This document shows positions 1 through 5,844 of a DNA stretch of 7,906 nt, in pieces (positions within the stretch are counted from its first letter, which is position 1; each line of letters begins with the position of its first letter). The stretch spans positions 1-7,906 of the forward strand of contig CANRPQ010000057.1 in the NCBI GenBank assembly GCA_947632525.1. The letters run 5' to 3'. This DNA is from an uncultured Clostridia bacterium. GTDB taxonomy: Bacteria > Bacillota > Clostridia > TANB77 > CAG-508. The translations under genes were made by a program, and so were the position numbers. Below the pieces are notes generated by a model. It did not search any database and was not told the DNA's origin. It saw only the letters and a program-made list of their open reading frames with translations.

Positions 1-12
1 AATTCTGGGGGT

Positions 13-35
13 AAGGGGGAACTATGCCCTTTTTT
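13..35 (+). terminator. weak terminator-like hairpin at left edge
   Basis: AAGGG (13-17) can pair with CCCTT (27-31) around a nine-base loop and is followed by a run of six T (30-35). The stem is only five base pairs and shares bases with the T run. It could end a gene lying to the left of the window, but nothing here proves such a gene. Confidence 0.25.
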
Positions 36-224
36 CACTATTTTGGTTTTATTTTTAAAAACTTTTCTTTCAAACTATTTCCTCTTTACTTGATTTTTTA
101 TTTAATTTTATGAGGTTATTTAAAAATTATTACTTACTATTGTTAAACTGATATTGCACTTTATTAATTTAAATTTAAGTTTCTACTAAATTCGACATTA
201 AAAAATATTTTTTTTAAAAATATC

Positions 225-257
225 TTGACTTTGTTTTTCTTTTGGATTATATATAAT
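225..257 (+). promoter_or_regulatory. predicted promoter of the agrA-agrC operon
   Basis: TTGACT (225-230) matches five of six bases of the housekeeping -35 consensus. With a 17-base spacer it is followed by TATATA (248-253). An overlapping perfect TATAAT (252-257) would give a 21-base spacer. A start near 260-264 would place the whole leader stem-loop in the 5' UTR. The near-consensus -35 suggests basal transcription of the sensor pair without an activator. No convincing pair of LytTR direct repeats is seen beside it. Confidence 0.6.
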
Positions 258-260
258 ATT

Positions 261-325
261 AACTGGAAAAAATAGGTAATTATATGACTGGTTATTAATG
301 CTCTATGCCTACTGTTTTTCTAGTT
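261..325 (+). promoter_or_regulatory. stem-loop in the agrA leader
   Basis: Bases 261-271 (AACTGGAAAAA) pair with 315-325 (TTTTTCTAGTT) over 11 pairs, with one G-U. After a small bulge, TAGG (273-276) pairs with CCTA (308-311). The loop is 31 bases. The 3' arm runs into five T (324-328), so the structure could act as an attenuator or as a 5' transcript stabiliser. It begins about where the predicted promoter would start transcription and ends 14 bases before the agrA Shine-Dalgarno. The fold is read from sequence; any function is inferred. Confidence 0.4.
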
Positions 326-350
326 TTTATAATTGATACGGAGGATTAAG

Positions 351-1097
351 ATGTTAAATTTTGTTTTATGTGATGATAATTTGAATGCTTTAAAAAGATT
401 AGAAAGTATGTTAGAGTCTGTATTTATTAATAAAAAATTTGAAGCTCAAATTGCATTAAGTACTACAGAACCTAGTGATATTATGGAATATTTAAAAAAT
501 AATATTGTTAATGTAGTTATTTTAGATATCGATTTAAAATCAAAGGTATCTGGTTTAGATTTAGCTAATTTAATCCGAAAGAAAGATAAAAATATTTATA
601 TAATTTTTACAACTGGTCATTTAGAATATGGATTACTTGCATATAAGTATAAAACTTTTGATTATCTGCCAAAGCCAGTTACTCCTGAAAGATTAGAAGA
701 GACGATTGACCGTCTTTTCGATGATATATATGGTAACGAAACAAATTTTGTAAGGTTGGATAATAATAAAACTATAATTAAAGAAGATAGTATTCAATAT
801 GTACAAAAAGATGGAATGAAGGTAATATTTCATACAGATACCAGAGATTATGAAACTTATAGCTCTTTTAAAAAGATTTTACCTCAGTTATCTTCTCGTT
901 TTATGCAATGTCATAAATCCTATATTGTAAATATGGATAAAATAACTGATATAAATGTCAGTGATAGTTCTATTTTTCTAGATAATGATGAAAATGCTAA
1001 ATGTTATATAGGACCTAAATATAAAAATGAATTTATGGAGGTATTTAATAATGGAAATTTTTCAAACAATTTGGACGGCTATATCAACGCCAAATGA
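351..1097 (+). CDS. agrA: AgrA-like LytTR response regulator
   Basis: This 248-residue protein is a two-component response regulator of the AgrA type: a receiver domain (about 1-125) followed by a LytTR DNA-binding domain (about 132-235). Receiver residues visible are the acidic pair D8/D9, the probable phospho-acceptor D59 in LDIDL (the same number as in S. aureus AgrA), T87/T88 and K108 in YLPKP. The LytTR domain shows the characteristic HKSYIVN at 188-194. The start at 351 is chosen because GGAGG (340-344) lies six bases upstream; an in-frame ATG at 333 has no ribosome binding site and would add six unlikely residues. It overlaps agrC by 47 bases, so the two are almost certainly translated from one mRNA. 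By family it should bind promoter DNA as a phosphorylated dimer and activate the peptide genes and outlying targets. It is assigned to agr from the adjoining agrC, agrB and agrD; other LytTR regulators look similar. Confidence 0.88.
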   Translation: MLNFVLCDDNLNALKRLESMLESVFINKKFEAQIALSTTEPSDIMEYLKNNIVNVVILDIDLKSKVSGLDLANLIRKKDKNIYIIFTTGHLEYGLLAYKYKTFDYLPKPVTPERLEETIDRLFDDIYGNETNFVRLDNNKTIIKEDSIQYVQKDGMKVIFHTDTRDYETYSSFKKILPQLSSRFMQCHKSYIVNMDKITDINVSDSSIFLDNDENAKCYIGPKYKNEFMEVFNNGNFSNNLDGYINAK

Positions 1098-2406
1098 GTT
1101 ATTACTTAAGTTTTTTATTTTTCCACTTTCTTTTATTGATGCGACAGTAAATATGTTGCTATTTACTACTATTTTAAATATAAATTGTACTAAAAAATTT
1201 AAGGTTATATATATTATTATGTGGGGTATTATTGGCTATATTATAAGAAACTTTATTCCTGATCCTTACGGTGTTTTCTTAAATTCAGTAGTTGGTCTTG
1301 CTTTAGTTAAATTTATTTTGAAAACATCTTGGTTAAAAGCATTACTTGCAGGATTTATTTCAATTAGTCTCAGCATTATATTTGAGTTATTTATGCTTAG
1401 ATTATATTTAGTTGCTTTTAATATTCCTTATGAGTTAGTAATGACTGCTCCATTCTATAGATTTCTTATGATCTCTAGCATTTACCTATGTGTTTACATA
1501 CTATATATAATAATTCGATACTTTAAATTTCATATTAATCTAGAGTCTATGAGCAAGAAAAATAAAATTTTATTTTTTATAACTACTGCATTAGGAATGC
1601 TTGCTATTGGTAGTCAAATTTATATTATGGCATTTTATAGTGATAAAATGCCAATTGGAATTACAATTTTAAGTATGCTAAGTTTATCTGCTTACTTTGT
1701 TATCAGCATATACAGTCTATTTAACACTAACAAACTAGATACAACTTCAAGAAGTTTGGAGGAAGCACAATTATATAATAAAACACTAACAATTTTACAT
1801 GATAGTATGAGAGGTTTTAAACATGACTTTCATAATATTGTTCAAGGTATTGGTGGATACATTGACCGTAATGATATGGAAGGACTAAATAGATACTATA
1901 AACAATTGTTGCAAGATTGTAATAGAACCAATAACTTAACCGCATTAAGCCCTAATGTTATTAATAACCCTGCAATATACAATGTAATGGCAACTAATTA
2001 TTACCGTGCAGATGAAAATGGTATTCAAATCAACTTACAAGTATTAATGGACTTAAATGAAATTGAACAGCATATGAAAATTTATGAATTCACAAGAATT
2101 TTAGGAATATTAATGGATAATGCCATAGAAGCATCAATTGAATGTGAAGAAAAAATTATTAATGTTCTATTTAGAAAAGAAGCTTCTAGACATCGCATTA
2201 TAATGCTTATCGAAAACACCTATTTAAATAAAGATATTGATACTGAAAAGATTTATGAAAAATCATATTCTACTAAATCAAAGAAAACAAATAGTGGAAT
2301 TGGTTTATGGGAAGTAAGGCAAATTTTAAAAAGGAATAATAATTTAAATTTATTTACTACAAAGGATGATACTTTATTTAAGCAACAATTTGAAATTTAT
2401 TATTAA
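1051..2406 (+). CDS. agrC: AgrC-like sensor histidine kinase
   Basis: This 451-residue protein is a membrane sensor kinase of the AgrC family. Residues about 15-225 form a polytopic sensor region with roughly six hydrophobic segments (about 17-43, 52-68, 73-90, 97-123, 137-157, 171-195 and 201-224 are hydrophobic, some probably paired). The kinase core follows: a dimerisation segment with the phospho-histidine motif FKHDFHN (H258 the likely acceptor), then a GHKL ATPase domain with the N box LMDNAIEA (N357) and the glycine box SGIGLWEV (G416, G418). It lacks a PAS or HAMP domain, as is usual for this family. The start at 1051 is supported by GGAGG (1037-1041) nine bases upstream; an earlier in-frame ATG at 1027 has no such site. 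It lies within the end of agrA in a different frame, suggesting translational coupling. The expected ligand is the cyclic peptide made by the convergent agrB-agrD pair, and the expected partner is AgrA. Ligand identity is inferred from position. Confidence 0.88.
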   Translation: MEIFQTIWTAISTPNELLLKFFIFPLSFIDATVNMLLFTTILNINCTKKFKVIYIIMWGIIGYIIRNFIPDPYGVFLNSVVGLALVKFILKTSWLKALLAGFISISLSIIFELFMLRLYLVAFNIPYELVMTAPFYRFLMISSIYLCVYILYIIIRYFKFHINLESMSKKNKILFFITTALGMLAIGSQIYIMAFYSDKMPIGITILSMLSLSAYFVISIYSLFNTNKLDTTSRSLEEAQLYNKTLTILHDSMRGFKHDFHNIVQGIGGYIDRNDMEGLNRYYKQLLQDCNRTNNLTALSPNVINNPAIYNVMATNYYRADENGIQINLQVLMDLNEIEQHMKIYEFTRILGILMDNAIEASIECEEKIINVLFRKEASRHRIIMLIENTYLNKDIDTEKIYEKSYSTKSKKTNSGIGLWEVRQILKRNNNLNLFTTKDDTLFKQQFEIYY

Positions 2407-2446
2407 TTTAAAATAAAAATTATTTTAACTAATAATTATTTCTAAT

Positions 2447-2494
2447 AAAAGTACCCCATTAAAAATTATATCATTTATAATAGGGTACTTTTTT
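2447..2494. terminator. bidirectional terminator between agrC and agrD
   Basis: The arms at 2447-2461 and 2478-2492 (15 bases each, one mismatch) form a stem capped by a 16-base loop. On the + strand the stem is followed by six T (2489-2494), which terminates agrC. On the - strand the one mismatch becomes a U-G pair, and the stem is followed by four T and further T-rich sequence, so it can also terminate agrB-agrD. It is centred in the 143-base gap between the convergent genes. Confidence 0.85.
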
Positions 2495-2549
2495 GTCGTT
2501 TTTATGTTTTAAGGAAATATTATATTTTTAATTTTATTAATTGTTTAAA

Positions 2550-2669
2550 TTAGTCTTTCTTAATTAATGATGCAGGCATTTTTGGTTGATGAACAAGACC
2601 CCAAAGAATGCATGCACTATTTGTTGATTTAGCATATCTTTCTGCTACTTTAGATAATAATTTTAACAT
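2550..2669 (-). CDS. agrD: AgrD-like cyclic autoinducer peptide precursor
   Basis: A 39-residue prepropeptide of the AgrD family. Residues 1-19 (MLKLLSKVAERYAKSTNSA) form the amphipathic, basic leader. Next comes Cys20, which is expected to form the thiolactone, then ILWGLV (21-26), and the conserved charged C-terminal recognition tail starting HQPKMP (27-32). The ribosome binding site AAGGAGG is ideally placed seven bases before the ATG. It lies 57 bases downstream of agrB on the same strand, the classical B-then-D order. AgrB should cut after the ring segment and cyclise the peptide onto Cys20. Aligning on the HQP motif, the segment from Cys20 to Val26 has seven residues, where S. aureus has five, so the mature pheromone may have an enlarged ring. 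Identity as AgrD rests on leader, Cys, QPKMP tail and neighbour. The exact mature peptide is inferred. Confidence 0.9.
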   Translation of the reverse strand: MLKLLSKVAERYAKSTNSACILWGLVHQPKMPASLIKKD

Positions 2670-2700
2670 TTGTATTCCTCCTTATTTATCAAAACTTATA

Positions 2701-2726
2701 ATAAGCATTGCCGGCATAATGCTTTA
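2701..2726 (-). promoter_or_regulatory. hairpin between agrB and agrD
   Basis: AAGCATT (2703-2709) and AATGCTT (2718-2724) pair exactly around an eight-base loop. The stem can extend by three pairs past a bulged base. The loop region contains GCCGGC (2710-2715), a self-complementary GC-rich hexamer that stands out in this AT-rich DNA. The structure starts just past the agrB stop codon and ends about 19 bases before the agrD ribosome binding site. It lacks a T run on the - strand, so it is not a terminator. It could set relative expression of the two genes or mark an RNA processing point; this is inferred. Confidence 0.5.
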
Positions 2727-3353
2727 TTACCCTAGACTTGTTTCTTCTGTGTATACTTCATATCCATGTTTACATTTTGCTAATTTATATGCAATTGGTG
2801 TAACAGTTAAATCTTGTAATATCATTCCGTATATTAACATGCTACTAATGATTTTATTTGGAATAAAAATTATGATTGATAATAGAATAATTAAGCTAAT
2901 ATATGCTTTTATTTTTTTCTTTTTTCTTTCTTTTTTGCTTATAATTGGTATATTTTCTGTATCGGCAGGCGCATATTTATAGATTACAAAGCTACTTAAG
3001 ACAGCTATAACTATTGCAAATATATATGTAATATAGTTTTGTTGTATTGTAATATATTTTGATAATATAACTGGTGCAATATATAAAATACTTGTGCTAA
3101 TCATACATCCAAGATGAGTTTTTAAGTGAAATCCACCTGTAAAGCTACGATATGGCACTAATAATGCAAATAATATAATTGTTTCTATACCGAATCCTAC
3201 TAAAAAGCCTATTATAAATAGAATTAATATTTTTGGTAACTCACCGAAAATTAATTTTATTCCAAAATTTATTACTAACTCTTTTTCTTCATCAATATTT
3301 TCTACATTTTCTTTAATTTTTCTAGTAATAAAATCACAAAATTTATCTATCAT
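2727..3353 (-). CDS. agrB: AgrB-like peptide-processing membrane endopeptidase
   Basis: This 208-residue integral membrane protein is an accessory gene regulator B family cysteine peptidase that cuts the AgrD tail and helps form the thiolactone. The signature is clear: R69 in VPYRSF, GG at 73-74, catalytic H76 and, seven residues later, catalytic C83, matching H77/C84 of S. aureus AgrB. Hydrophobic segments lie at about 40-66, 84-100, 106-125, 150-164 and 168-180. A strongly basic loop (KKERKKKKIK, 140-149) is predicted to be cytoplasmic. Length is normal for the family. GAGGA (3361-3365) lies seven bases before the ATG. agrD follows 57 bases downstream, while agrA-agrC are convergent. The basic loop is encoded by A7, A6 and A6 runs on the coding strand (2912-2936), a possible slippage site. 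Confidence 0.93.
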   Translation of the reverse strand: MIDKFCDFITRKIKENVENIDEEKELVINFGIKLIFGELPKILILFIIGFLVGFGIETIILFALLVPYRSFTGGFHLKTHLGCMISTSILYIAPVILSKYITIQQNYITYIFAIVIAVLSSFVIYKYAPADTENIPIISKKERKKKKIKAYISLIILLSIIIFIPNKIISSMLIYGMILQDLTVTPIAYKLAKCKHGYEVYTEETSLG

Positions 3354-3663
3354 ATTTTTTTCCTCTGTCTTTTTATTATCTACATTTTAAACTGTTTTTT
3401 TTAGTTATTTTTTAAATTTGTAATTAAAACAAATAAAAGTAACACGAAATTTGTTGTTTTTTGTTTTATAATTTATTTTTTACTTTTAATAAAATTTGTT
3501 AAAACTTTACAAAATAAAGCTTTACCATGTGATATAAGCATTAAGCAATATTACTTTATTATTAATGTTTTAACTAAATTTAACATTATTATATGTAATT
3601 TTTTATGCAGTAAGAAAAGTATATGCTTTAATGTGTATGGCGCAATGAAACTTAACTTTGTCC
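3354..3663. other. AT-rich agrB upstream region, no gene
   Basis: No credible coding sequence is seen. The region should carry the agrB-agrD promoter on the - strand, but no clear -35/-10 pair is present. The best -10 is TATAAT (3593 down to 3588, - strand) with a poor -35 (TTCTTA, 3616-3611), giving a leader of about 230 bases. A weak -35 would fit an activator-dependent promoter. Upstream of it, AAAGTTAAG (3659-3651, - strand) matches eight of nine bases of the S. aureus AgrA site ACAGTTAAG. ACATTAAAG (3634-3626) is a weaker match 25 bases away. In such AT-rich DNA these may be chance. Confidence 0.35.
3414..3499. repeat. three direct copies of AAATTTGT upstream of agrB
   Basis: The octamer AAATTTGT (ACAAATTT on the agrB coding strand) occurs at 3414-3421, 3447-3454 and 3492-3499, with periods of 33 and 45 bases. 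All three have the same orientation and lie 61-146 bases upstream of the agrB start codon. They could be operator sites or merely reflect the AT-rich background. They do not match the known AgrA or VirR box consensus. Confidence 0.3.
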
Positions 3664-3706
3664 AAAAAAATCTATTTTATTAGATTTTTTCTAACAAAAT
3701 AGATTT
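3664..3706 (-). terminator. intrinsic terminator of the - strand operon
   Basis: Arms 3668-3684 and 3690-3706 form a 17-pair stem with a five-base loop. The single mismatch becomes a U-G pair in the - strand transcript. On that strand the stem is followed by seven T (3670-3664). It lies 24 bases past the stop codon of the pseudouridine synthase gene and insulates the agrB upstream region from read-through. Confidence 0.9.
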
Positions 3707-3730
3707 ATAAGATTATGTGATATTACATAA

Positions 3731-4423
3731 CTAATTTAATTCATTTATATCCTCTAAAATTTTCCAACTACCCACTTTTTCTGGAAGACAGTAAAAGCTC
3801 ATTTCTTCATTAGTAATTGGATGATATATTTTAAGTTTATATGCCCATAATGCTATTTGCTTTCCATGACCTCTGCCATTATACTTTTGGTCTCCATAAA
3901 TGCTATGATTTCTACTAGATAATTGCACTCTAATTTGATGATGCCTACCTGTATGAAGATTTACTTTTAATACAGATAAGTTTAATTCTTCATCATATTT
4001 TAAAGTTTCATAGTCTAAACTTGCCATTTTACTATTTTTAGTTCCTTCTGAAACAACTTTACTCATATTAGTTTTTTCATTTTTTAAGAGATAATCTTCT
4101 AAAGTTTCTTTATCGCTTTCCATTTTTCCATTAACAATAGCTAAATAAGTTTTTTTAAACTTATTTTCTCTTACTTGTTCACTAAGTCTAGATGCTGCTT
4201 TTGAAGTTTTAGCAAAAACCATAACTCCACCCACAGGCCTATCTAACCTATGTATTAAGCCCAAGTATACATTTCCAGGTTTTTGATACTTTTCTTTAAT
4301 GTATTCCTTTACAATTGTTAGCAAATCAATATCACCGGTTTTATCACCTTGAGAAGGTATGTTGACTGGTTTTTCTACTACAATTATATGATTATCTTCA
4401 TAAATTACATTTAATTGTTGCAT
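3731..4423 (-). CDS. RluA-family RNA pseudouridine synthase
   Basis: This 230-residue protein isomerises uridine to pseudouridine in structured RNA, probably rRNA or tRNA. The family motif HRLDRPVGGVMVFAKT begins at residue 58 and supplies the catalytic aspartate D61. An early VIYEDNHIIVVEKP (6-19) and a later LHTGRHHQIRVQL are also typical of the fold. There is no N-terminal S4 RNA-binding domain, so it is the short, single-domain form. The substrate position cannot be told from sequence and no specific rlu symbol is justified. The start is supported by AGGAG five bases upstream. It is last in a - strand gene run, separated from the methyltransferase by 198 bases containing a repeat element, and is followed by a strong terminator. 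It may therefore be cotranscribed with upstream genes or depend on a promoter within the repeat (TATAAT at 4470-4465, - strand). Confidence 0.92.
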   Translation of the reverse strand: MQQLNVIYEDNHIIVVEKPVNIPSQGDKTGDIDLLTIVKEYIKEKYQKPGNVYLGLIHRLDRPVGGVMVFAKTSKAASRLSEQVRENKFKKTYLAIVNGKMESDKETLEDYLLKNEKTNMSKVVSEGTKNSKMASLDYETLKYDEELNLSVLKVNLHTGRHHQIRVQLSSRNHSIYGDQKYNGRGHGKQIALWAYKLKIYHPITNEEMSFYCLPEKVGSWKILEDINELN

Positions 4424-4464
4424 TTTTGCTCCTTTTAATTATTATTTTATTATCTGATTATTTT

Positions 4465-4629
4465 ATTATAAAGTTTAATACATCATTTTCCGTTCCACTT
4501 CGGACGCTCCGCTACAGGGTCCCTTGCCTTTCAGGCATTCCCTATACCTCGTTTCACTACAAATTGATATATTAAACTTTATAATTTATATACAATTTGA
4601 AGTAGAACAAAAAATGATATATTAAGCTT
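4465..4629. repeat. MITE-like repeat with GC-rich core
   Basis: Three related arms surround a GC-rich core (about 4491-4550, 35 of 60 bases G or C). The left arm 4465-4480 is the exact 16-base inverse of 4570-4585. The left arm 4471-4501 is also the inverse of 4599-4629 at 26 of 31 positions. Four of those five differences become G-U pairs in a - strand RNA. Inside the core, GGACGCTCC and TGCCTTTCAGGCA form small hairpins. No coding sequence is present. The right arm overlaps the last codon and stop of the methyltransferase gene. Bases 4496-4516 recur exactly at 7886-7906. This fits a non-autonomous mobile or REP-like element; the family is not recognised. Confidence 0.65.
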
Positions 4630-5488
4630 CTTCCCAGCGACCATAAATTCCACAAGGAAGTACTAACGATGAATTTGTCATTGGCAACCCTATTTCTCCG
4701 TGTGATACCTTTCCTTTATATTTTTTCAAAATAGTTAAACTTAAAATATTTTCTAATACCATACTAGAAATACCTGTTGTATATGAATTTATTAAAAAGA
4801 ATAATGGCTTGTCAGAAAGTACTTTACTACATAATTCCACTAATTCTGGTAGATTTTCTTCAAATTTCCATACTTCCCCATTTGTTCCTCTACCATATGA
4901 AGGTGGGTCCATAATTATGGCATCATAACTGTTTCCTCTACGAATTTCACGATTTACAAATTTTATTACGTCATCAACAATATATCTAATTGGTCTATCT
5001 GATAATCCTGATGCAGACATATTTTCTTTTGCCCATGCAACCATTCCTTTTGAACTATCAACATGGCAAACAGAGGCACCAGCATAACTACATGCTACAC
5101 TAGCTCCCCCTGTATATGCAAATAAATTAAGCACTTTTATTGGTCTTTTAGCATTTTGAATTTTTTGTATAATCCAATCCCAATTAACTGCTTGCTCTGG
5201 AAATAATCCTGTATGTTTAAATCCCATTGGCTTAACTAAAAATGTCAAGTCTTTATAGTGCACTTTCCAACTTTCTGGAATTTTCTTTTTATATTCCCAT
5301 GCCCCTCCACCTGTTGAACTTCTTTGATATCTAGCATGAGCACTTTTCCACTTCTCTGGAAATAATGGGTTTTTCCAAATAATCTGTGGGTCAGGTCTTA
5401 CAAGTAAAATATCTCCCCATCTTTCCAATTTTTCTCCATTTGCCATATCTATTATTTCATAATCATGCCAATCTTTTGCTACATCCAT
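4622..5488 (-). CDS. class I SAM-dependent methyltransferase (RlmI-like, COG1092)
   Basis: This 288-residue protein has a Rossmann-type methyltransferase domain. The SAM-binding motif I VLNLFAYTGGAS is at 119-130, the acidic motif II residue D144 at CHVDSS, D172/D173 follow as probable adenine-contacting residues, and the catalytic motif IV DPPSYG is at 194-199. The DPPSYG signature and overall layout match the COG1092 group, which includes the 23S rRNA cytosine methyltransferase RlmI, but the usual N-terminal PUA domain is replaced by a shorter segment beginning DYEIIDMANGEKLERWG. The substrate is therefore unproven, though rRNA is likely. The ATG at 5488 follows AGGAAGG by about 12 bases, which is a long spacing; no better in-frame start was seen. 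The last alanine codon and stop lie inside the arm of a repeat element. It is 77 bases downstream of the small membrane protein gene and probably cotranscribed with uvrC. Confidence 0.88.
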   Translation of the reverse strand: MDVAKDWHDYEIIDMANGEKLERWGDILLVRPDPQIIWKNPLFPEKWKSAHARYQRSSTGGGAWEYKKKIPESWKVHYKDLTFLVKPMGFKHTGLFPEQAVNWDWIIQKIQNAKRPIKVLNLFAYTGGASVACSYAGASVCHVDSSKGMVAWAKENMSASGLSDRPIRYIVDDVIKFVNREIRRGNSYDAIIMDPPSYGRGTNGEVWKFEENLPELVELCSKVLSDKPLFFLINSYTTGISSMVLENILSLTILKKYKGKVSHGEIGLPMTNSSLVLPCGIYGRWEEA

Positions 5489-5565
5489 TGTTTCTAATAA
5501 CCTTCCTTTTTTATTTTTATATTGTTATTTTAGCTATTAATCATTTAAATTTCCATAGATTAAAA

Positions 5566-5766
5566 CTACATTAAGTTTAAAATTTTAAAAAAGTTTGTAA
5601 TTAAAATTACATCAATGCTAATAAATATTATTGCTGAAATTAAAGTTGCCATTATAAATTTATGTTTTTTTACTGCATATATAATATTACTTGTCCAACT
5701 TTTTTTCTTTTCGTTATAGCCTTTTTCATAATGTACTCCTAAAGTTATATCTTTTGTATACTCCAT
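5566..5766 (-). CDS. small single-span membrane protein, unknown function
   Basis: A 66-residue protein with a polar, basic N-terminal half (including KKK at 20-22 and KKHK at 33-36) and one hydrophobic segment at about 38-58 (IMATLISAIIFISIDVILI), followed by a short tail. The positive charges before the segment predict the N-terminus inside the cell. There is no signal-peptidase site. A strong ribosome binding site (AGGGGGA) precedes the ATG, which supports it as a real gene. It lies between uvrC and the methyltransferase with 77-78 base gaps on both sides. I have a general recollection of similar small membrane proteins beside uvrC in Clostridia, which I cannot verify here. No function is assigned. 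Confidence 0.7.
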   Translation of the reverse strand: MEYTKDITLGVHYEKGYNEKKKSWTSNIIYAVKKHKFIMATLISAIIFISIDVILITNFFKILNLM

Positions 5767-5779
5767 AAAATCCCCCTAA

Positions 5780-5806
5780 CATATATTTTTCTTTTATAAA
5801 TATATG
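5780..5806 (-). promoter_or_regulatory. hairpin before the small membrane protein gene
   Basis: CATATATTT (5780-5788) and AAATATATG (5798-5806) are exact inverses around a nine-base loop, directly upstream of the AGGGGGA ribosome binding site. It lies in the 78-base gap after uvrC. There is no T run on the - strand, so it is not a terminator. The arms are nearly all A and T, so chance pairing is possible. Confidence 0.3.
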
Positions 5807-5844
5807 CACAAGTTTTAATTTTATGTTAAAAATCGTATACAAAA

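Larger units (their letters stand above)
1..350. other. AT-rich intergenic region upstream of agrA
   Basis: No credible coding sequence is seen on either strand in these 350 bases. From left to right it holds a G-rich patch with a weak terminator-like hairpin (13-35), a featureless AT-rich stretch (36-200), an A/T-tract palindrome at 205-223 (ATATTTTT / AAAAATAT, loop of three T) immediately before the -35 box, a promoter (225-257), a leader stem-loop (261-325) and the agrA ribosome binding site (GGAGG, 340-344). The A/T tracts abutting the -35 box resemble an UP element or bent DNA; that role is inferred. Confidence 0.6.

Noticed and set aside
333..350. Upstream ATG for agrA adding six residues
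   Set aside because: It overlaps the ribosome binding site of the ATG at 351 and has none of its own.
2608..2982. A 124-codon open frame on the + strand with hydrophobic residues
   Set aside because: It lies antisense to agrB and to the agrD leader, has no ribosome binding site, and its hydrophobicity mirrors the AgrB membrane segments on the other strand.
3354..3663. Possible VirR-type boxes upstream of agrB
   Set aside because: No match to the C. perfringens VirR box (CCCAGTT followed by a CAC) was found on either strand.
4465..4629. CRISPR-like or tandem repeat array
   Set aside because: The copies are in inverted arrangement with no regular spacers, which fits terminal inverted repeats and not an array.
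5386..5574. A 62-codon open frame on the + strand
   Set aside because: It lies antisense to the methyltransferase N-terminus and its leader, has no good ribosome binding site, and shows a low-complexity Leu/His/Phe composition.
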